Below are positions 58,616 to 64,000 of a stretch of DNA of 64,000 nt, in pieces. The notes below the pieces were generated by a model. That model was not told where the DNA came from and searched no databases. It was given only the letters and a program-made list of their open reading frames with translations. Made by a program: the position numbers and the translations under genes. Source of the stretch: Vicia villosa (lineage: Eukaryota > Streptophyta > Magnoliopsida > Fabales > Fabaceae); contig NW_026705569.1 in the NCBI RefSeq assembly GCF_029867415.1, forward strand, positions 496,001-560,000, written 5' to 3'. How positions within the stretch are numbered: the stretch's first letter is position 1; each line of letters opens with the position of its first letter.

Positions 58616-59180
58616 TCTGACGCCACTTGTAGGACAAGTGACTCCACACACAAGTGGAGTGAATTGTGGGTTTCATGCAAAATTTGGTTTGAAAAACTTT
58701 CTTAATAATCTTCAGAGTTTAAAAAAAATTGAAAACGTTTTTAGAAATTAGCAGCGGAAATTTAAATTGCGAAAAATAAAAATTAAGAGAAAGAGAAAAG
58801 ACAATGGGAATTTATACAGGTTCAGTCAATAAGACTTATTCTTGTCACCAAGATTTGATTTTAGAGTATCCAGTCAATCTTCAAAGTTTTTAGTCGGTTG
58901 AACTCTTGAACCCCATTATAAAAGGAAAAATGAAGTTTGAGGCTTCCTTCCTACCAAACAACGAACAACAGAGATAAGCGGTTAGTCCTCCTTCCAAACA
59001 GCGGATTGAAGCGGTTAGTCTTAATTTCAAACAAAAACTTGAAGTGGTTAATACCCAAGCTAAACTGAGATTCTCCATTGGCTTATGACGAACCAAAGTG
59101 AGCTTTTGAACTAGGATAAACTCACTAACATAATTGAAGTTTTGACTAGACTGACCACAAACCATTTATATTTTAAACCA
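58616..59180 (-). repeat. Probable 5' LTR and primer site of the minus-strand SIRE-like copia
   Basis: On the minus strand TGGCGTCAGAGTC at about 58616-58631 is a decayed form of the initiator-Met primer-binding site TGGTATCAGAGC. The LTR should lie to its right, to about 59180, and contains a TATA-like AATATAAAT at about 59163-59172. No second LTR is present to confirm it. Confidence 0.4.
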
Positions 59181-59194
59181 GTTGTAATACGGTG

Positions 59195-59720
59195 GGAGAA
59201 CTGACTTTTTGAAATGTTGCGGATAGCAAGAGTCGCCACCGACTTTTATTTTATCCAATATATTGAAAGGCTAAAAGAACAAAAAAAGACCTTTAAAAAG
59301 ATTTTGAGTTCGGGGGGTAAGTTATACAAAGGGAAGGTTTAAAGCACTCTTTGTATCCATGGTTATCCATGGGCTCTTAATTGCTTAGCTCACTTTGTTT
59401 GTTTGAATTGTTTGAAAAGTGTCGTGTGTGAATTGAAAAACTTTGTTAAGGACTTTAACTTGTAAATAAGCGTAGCCTTGTTTTTGAAAGTATTTGAAAA
59501 TAAGTGGGAAAAAGAGATTGGAATTTTGAGTTCTGGATGAGTTCACGTAGCAGTAGAAAGAGAAATTATATATAGAAGCAAGTTTTTATTTGTGGGGGCC
59601 TTACTTGTTAAAGGCGTGTCTTGATGGTTTGATTAGGAGGTGTGTTGCTGGTGATAAAGTAATAAGTATCACGTGGCACTACCTCTGCTTATAGAGGTCA
59701 CAAGAGTGGAGAATGAAATG
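59195..59720 (-). repeat. Ogre-like LTR fragment
   Basis: The plus strand reads GCGGATAGCAAGAGTCGCCACC, TTTTATCCAATAT, GTTCGGGGGGTAAG, GGGAAGG and CCATGGTTATCCATGGGC, a wording I associate with the LTR end of Ogre elements of legumes (read on the minus strand). The block has the same order of motifs as the LARD LTR end at 14690-14880. Only this end is present; borders are uncertain. Confidence 0.55.
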
Positions 59721-59784
59721 TTACAAAAAATTTCCAATGTGGTTTTTGATGGCCTTATTTGTTCAAAGATTTGTAGAGTTTGTT

Positions 59785-60725
59785 TAAAATTGTGACAAAT
59801 GCTAAAAGACATGTAATATAGACAAGAGGGATGAAATGGACCCAATTAAAATATTGGATGTTAAACCCTTTTATTGTTGGGGAATTGATATCATGGGTAA
59901 TTTTCCTTCATCTTACTTCAACCTTTACATTTTAGTTTGTGTTGATTATGTCACCAAACGGATTAAAGTTATAGCTTTTGTACATGATGCCCATACAATA
60001 ATTAAAATTTAGAAAACGAGTGTTTTTTCTAGGTATGAATTATGCAGAGTCTTGTTCAATGATTGGGGAAAACACTTTTAAAATAAATAGCTTGAAAGTG
60101 TGTTGGAAAAATTCAACATGAAACACTAAGTGTTAACTCCCTATCACCGTCAGACTTATGGATACTTTGAAGTTTCTAATTGATAACTGAAACAACTTTT
60201 GGAGAAGACAATTTCCACTTTAAGGAAGGGTTGGAAAAATAATTTGGATGATGCACTTTGAGCGTAAAGGATAACTTTTAAAATTCATTTGGGGATGTCA
60301 TTTTATCAGTTGGTTTATGTGAAAGTATGTCATTTTCCATCAGTACTCAATCACAAGGCTTATTTGGCGATCAAGTTGTTAATTTTAGTTGAAAATCTTT
60401 ATGGAAAAAAATTTTGTTGAAACTAAATGAGTTGGAAGAGATGGGGATTCAAGCATATGAGAATGTTGTTATTTACAAAGAAAGGACGAATTGGTATCAT
60501 GACAAGAATTTGGTAAAGCGAGAATTTCATCTGAGATAACATGTTTTACTATTCAATTCAAAGTGGTAGTTATTCCCTGGGAAAATAAAATCTAAATGGT
60601 CAGGTTTGTTTATGGTCTATGATGTCTCACCTTATCAAGTTATGGAAATATAAGAGTTTAGATCTTCAAACACATTCAAAGTGAATGAACAAAGGCCTAA
60701 GCCATACAAATAAGAAGAGATTCCA
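59785..60725 (+). pseudogene. Athila-type Ty3/gypsy integrase remnant
   Basis: Decayed integrase: CDKC zinc pair, then RDEMDPIKILDVKPFYCWGI with the first Asp in WGIDIMGNFPSSYFNLYILV, DYVTKRIKVIAF, LFNDWGKHF where the second Asp lies, TPYHRQTYGYFEVSN with the Glu, LDDAL and IHLGMSFYQLVYVKVCHFPS. It continues to the C-terminal region (KVNEQRPKPY). The wording is that of Athila-lineage gypsy. Many stops and shifts; no LTR or RT next to it. Confidence 0.75.
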
Positions 60726-60769
60726 TCATAGAGGGTCTCTCAAGTACTGACAAACCTTGAGGCCATAAG

Positions 60770-61431
60770 GGATAAAACTAATTACGACAAAAAGGTGCTT
60801 AATGACAAGCAACCCATAGGTATGATATTTATATTTTATTAGTTATCCATGTATAAGTTTTTAAACTCATTGGCTACAATTACTTATACTATAAGTAGAT
60901 AAATTATTATTAATTAGTCCTTTAGATTAATTTATCTCTAGCTATTTGAATCATGTAACTGTTGAGTATTATTCACAGAAATTGCAATCCTAATGTTATT
61001 CAGTTAAATTTGTGCTTAAATACTTTAATATGTTGACGAATGTATGAATTGGATTCAAGTGAAAATTTATTATTAATTAGAACTTTTGAAACTCAATCTG
61101 ATTTAACTATTAAATAAATAATTAATTTAGATATATTAAATTGTTCGTTCCAGTAAAATCTATTTTGATTATGAACTCCCCTAAGACATTTGGAGGTTAT
61201 AATTAAAAGAGAAGGTTATAAGCAAAAAAATAGTATAACTAATTTGTTATACAAATAATGGGAGATAAAGAATTCAAAAAGACCTAGTTGTTTTTAATCA
61301 CTATCAAATTTAATCTATTTTATTCTCTTATATGCAAACCATACACCCTTATGCAAAATCACACAATTTAACATCCTTAGTACAATAATATTGTTTAGTC
61401 AAAATTGGAACAATTCCTTTGAATACGGTCT
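60770..61431. other. Spacer; no gene seen
   Basis: AT-rich sequence with no open frame of note and no recognised element ends. Confidence 0.45.
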
Positions 61432-61440
61432 TTTAATTTA

Positions 61441-61622
61441 GAGGATTGCTATATGTACACCCAAATTTTACACCAAATGGTTACACCATACAAAATACTC
61501 CAAAATTGCATTTGTTTGTTGGTGTCAATACAATGGAAAAATAATAATTAAACATTTTAAAATACAAAATAGTAGTATTATACGGTGTAGTTGTTACAAT
61601 TAGTGTAACAATAACATTTCTC
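61441..61622. mobile_element. Mutator-like MITE, 182 bp
   Basis: Ends GAGGATTGCTATATGTACAC and, inverted, GAGAAATGTTATTGTTACAC match at about 14 of 20 positions. A perfect 9-bp target duplication TTTAATTTA flanks it (61432-61440, 61623-61631), the length made by Mutator-like transposases. No coding capacity. Confidence 0.7.
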
Positions 61623-61748
61623 TTTAATTTATTACTTGACCATCATTTAGTACACTTGCTAAATTAATCATCATATGTATTTTATTATGTATGATATATT
61701 TTGTCTATATCAAATATAGTATTATGTCATGTCTTTATAATATGATTA

Positions 61749-61753
<5 letters not shown>

Positions 61754-61817
<64 letters not shown>
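61754..61817. repeat. (TA)n microsatellite
   Basis: About 32 TA repeats ending one base before the LTR that starts at 61819. The copia element may have inserted at the edge of this run. Confidence 0.95.
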
Positions 61818-61818
<1 letters not shown>

Positions 61819-61821
<3 letters not shown>

Positions 61822-62294
61822 GATACTGGATCGAACTTTAGTATGATCGAAGGTTAGCATCTTGGTTCGACAATTTGAGAGGATCTTAGCATGTCGTCAA
61901 AGTCTATTCACATGTTATAGTTGAAGTCGAGGTATGATATGACTATTAGCATGTCGAATTGGGCATGTTTGTTAAGCCCAATTATTTAAGTTAGCTTGCT
62001 TCCTAAGTTAGCATGTGTAATGGGTCTGTGTGTAAAAGCCCATTAGTTCAGTGTGTTAGTTTTATTATAAATAGCATACTAGTCTCTCATAATTGCATGC
62101 GGCAAATTCTAATTAGGGTGAGAGAGGTTATTTGTCATTTTGTAACACTTGTAATCTTGTTTCAAAGAGAAAGTAAGGAATAACAGTTTATAACCAATTT
62201 CTTTGTGTTCTTCTTGCTTCCCTCTTTCCTACCCTTGTGGGTTTCTTGCCAAGGAAAAAAAACTATTATACTTTTTCTTGGCATTGATTTCACA
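61819..62294 (+). repeat. 5' LTR of the deleted copia
   Basis: 476 bp from TGAGATACTGG to TTTCACA. TATA box TATAAATA at 62066-62073. It is followed by ATAAATTGGTGCGGTGAGC, whose TGGTGCGGTGAGC part is in the position of the primer-binding site. Confidence 0.85.
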
Positions 62295-62335
62295 ATAAAT
62301 TGGTGCGGTGAGCATGGAGAAGAATTCCGTCAATA

Positions 62336-63759
62336 AAGTATGAGATTGAAAAGTTCACCAAAGTGAACGATTTCAGTTGGTGGCGCTTGAAGATGGAGGC
62401 CTTGATGGTTCAGCAGGGTTGGTTAGAAGCGTTGAAGGGTATGCAATTGATAAAGCATATATCCATCATAATGTTGTTAGTTATGGTGGCGAAGTTTGAC
62501 CTAGACCTTGAACAAATGGATGTGAAGACTGCTATCTTGTATTGTGATATAGATGAAACAATCCTAATGAGGCGATCTGAAGGGTATGCAAAAAAGGGAA
62601 AGGAAAATTATGTGCGCAAGCTTAATAGATCTTATATGGACTGAAACAATCTCCTCGACAGTGGAATAGGAGATTCGACAAGTTCATAGCATACATAAGT
62701 TTCATTAGAAGTCAGTTCGACCATTGTGTTTACTTCAGATTTCGACTTGGAAATTCATTGGTTATTTTGTTGCTTTATGCTGATGATATTCTCATAGCAA
62801 GCAACAATGTTGAGAATGTAATGAAGGTGAAGGCTAAACTCAATCCGGAGTTCGACAAGAAGGATCTGAGAGCTGCATCCAGGATTCTTGGGATTGACAT
62901 CTGAAGGGATAGAAAGCAGTTAAGATTATGCTCATCTCAAGAGACATACCTGAAGAAGATTCTCGACAAATTTTGTATGTCAAATTCAAAGCCTGTTATG
63001 ACACCAACAAATCCTCAGTTGAAGCTGAGTATAAATCAGTGTCCTAGTACTGAGGTCGAAAGAGCTTATATGAATAGCATCCCATATGCTAACATAATAG
63101 GTTCTTTGATGTATGTTATAGTATGTACTAGACCCAACATAGAATATGCAGTAAGTCTTGTAAGCAGGTACATGGCGAATCCTGGAAAGACTCACTAGCA
63201 AGCATTGAAGTGGATTATAAGGTACATAAATGGGTCTCTTAAAAGAGTTCTAATTTGTAGTGGAGCCTATGGTGAAGATAGTAAAGTAGTAGTTAAAGGT
63301 TATGTCAATTCTAATTATGCAGGTTGTATGAATTATAGGAAATCTATTTTTGGATATATGTTCACTATGTTTGGCACAACAATGAGTTGGAAAATGACAC
63401 TTCAGAAGGTTGTTGTCTTATCCACTACTGAAGCGGAATATATCACTCTCACTGAAGTTGTGAAACAAGCATTGTGGCTTCAAGGTTTTGCTAAAGAGCT
63501 GAAACTTCAAGGTCGAGTTATCACTATTAAATGTGATAGTAAAAATGCAATACACATGTCGAAGAATTCAGCCTATCATGAGCGAACCAAGCACATCAAT
63601 GTGAGGCTGCATTTTGTTAGAGAGTTTATCGAGCATAGAGAAGTCCAAGTGTTGAAGGTTTTGACAGATCACAATGTTGCTGATATGATCACCAAGATAT
63701 TGCCAAGTTGCAAGTTTTTCCACTGTATGTTGTTGATAAAGCTGCATGAAGAAAACTAG
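62336..63759 (+). pseudogene. copia gag-RT-RNase H chimera
   Basis: The N-terminal gag segment (YEIEKFTKVNDFSWWRLKME, VQQGWLEALKG) runs straight into RT (ISIIMLLVMVAKFDLDLEQM, DVKTAILYCDIDETIL) in one frame, 62363-62644; the junction is near 62450. After a stop at 62642 the RT goes on (LYGLK region lost, LLYADDILIASNNVENV, with Ala in place of Val in the YVDD box). RNase H occupies 62977-63759: TPTNPQLKLSINQCPSTEVE, STTEAEYITLTEVVKQALWL and HFVREFIEHREVQVLKVLTD, interrupted by a TAG at 63196. Dead, but RNase H is well kept. Confidence 0.85.
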
Positions 63760-63802
63760 TTTGTTCCCTTTATATTATAAAGTTTGTTCCAAGGTAGAGA
63801 TT

Positions 63803-64000
63803 TGAGAGATATTGGATTGAACTCTAGTATGGTCGAAGGTTAGCTTCTTGGTTCGACAACTTGACAGGATCTTAGCATGTTGTCAAAGTCTATTCACATG
63901 TTGTAGTCGAAGTCAAAGAATGCTAGAATTGTTAGCATGTCGAATTGGACCTATTTGTTAAGCCAGATTGTTTAAGTTAGCTTGTGTAATGGGTCAGTGT
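63803..64000 (+). repeat. 3' LTR of the deleted copia (partial)
   Basis: Begins near 63803 (GAGAGATATTGGATTGAAC) after the purine-rich CCAAGGTAGAGA, and follows the 5' LTR sequence with some substitutions and small indels to the window end. Confidence 0.85.

Larger units (their letters stand above)
61819..64000 (+). mobile_element. Internally deleted Ty1/copia element, 3' end outside window
   Basis: 5' LTR 61819-62294 and the first part of the 3' LTR (from about 63803) share GAAGGTTAGC, TTCTTGGTTCGACAA, GGATCTTAGCATG and TCTATTCACATGTTG in order. Between them lies only 1.5 kb: the start of gag fused to RT and RNase H, so most of gag and all of protease and integrase are deleted. Target duplication cannot be checked because the right end is cut by the window. 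Confidence 0.88.

Overview
This window is plant nuclear DNA, almost certainly from a legume. The evidence is a three-exon WRKY gene with the group IIc intron position, AT-rich spacers, and repeat families typical of Fabaceae: Tat/Ogre-like Ty3/gypsy, an Athila-type integrase, SIRE-like Ty1/copia, CACTA elements whose ends read CACTACAAGAAA, and many palindromic CGGAGATGCATCTCCG units. The exact species cannot be read from the sequence. There is one intact host gene, the WRKY factor at 52983-54315 on the minus strand. Most of the rest is transposable elements at various stages of decay.

Layout. 1-3131: two related long foldback repeats in tandem, a CACTA-type end, and a small block of palindromic repeats. 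3132-31655: a three-level nest of LTR retrotransposons. The outer one is a broken Ty1/copia element on the plus strand (target duplication ATATG). Into its gag/protease linker went a Tat-lineage Ty3/gypsy element on the minus strand (5202-27189, target duplication GGTTG). Into the primer-binding site of that element went a large non-coding LTR element (LARD, 14690-26190, minus strand, target duplication GGCGT, 3642-bp LTRs nearly identical). 31656-33677: spacer with a hAT-type MITE. 33678-37889: a second, gag-less Ty1/copia element full of small hairpins. 37895-43050: CACTA elements and decayed LTR-like sequence. 43050-51030: a SIRE-like copia ruin interrupted by a 1.6-kb terminal-inverted-repeat element. 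51030-55690: the WRKY gene and its flanks. 55690-60770: fragments of copia, SIRE-like gag (minus strand), an Ogre-like LTR piece and an Athila-type integrase. 60770-64000: spacer, a Mutator-like MITE, and a deleted copia element whose 3' LTR runs off the window.

How the parts relate. Insertion order in the nest is fixed by the target duplications, and LTR divergence seen by eye agrees: many differences in the outer copia LTRs, about five in 987 bp for the gypsy LTRs, about five in 3642 bp for the LARD LTRs. The LARD encodes nothing recognisable and must have moved with proteins from another element, plausibly a Tat/Ogre relative. A theme runs through unrelated elements here: short inverted repeats whose arms change while the pairing is kept. 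They occur in the LARD 3' minisatellite, the LARD LTR, the small copia leader, the CACTA subterminal repeats and the 1.6-kb TIR element. The copia leader (34146-35282) is the least familiar of these.
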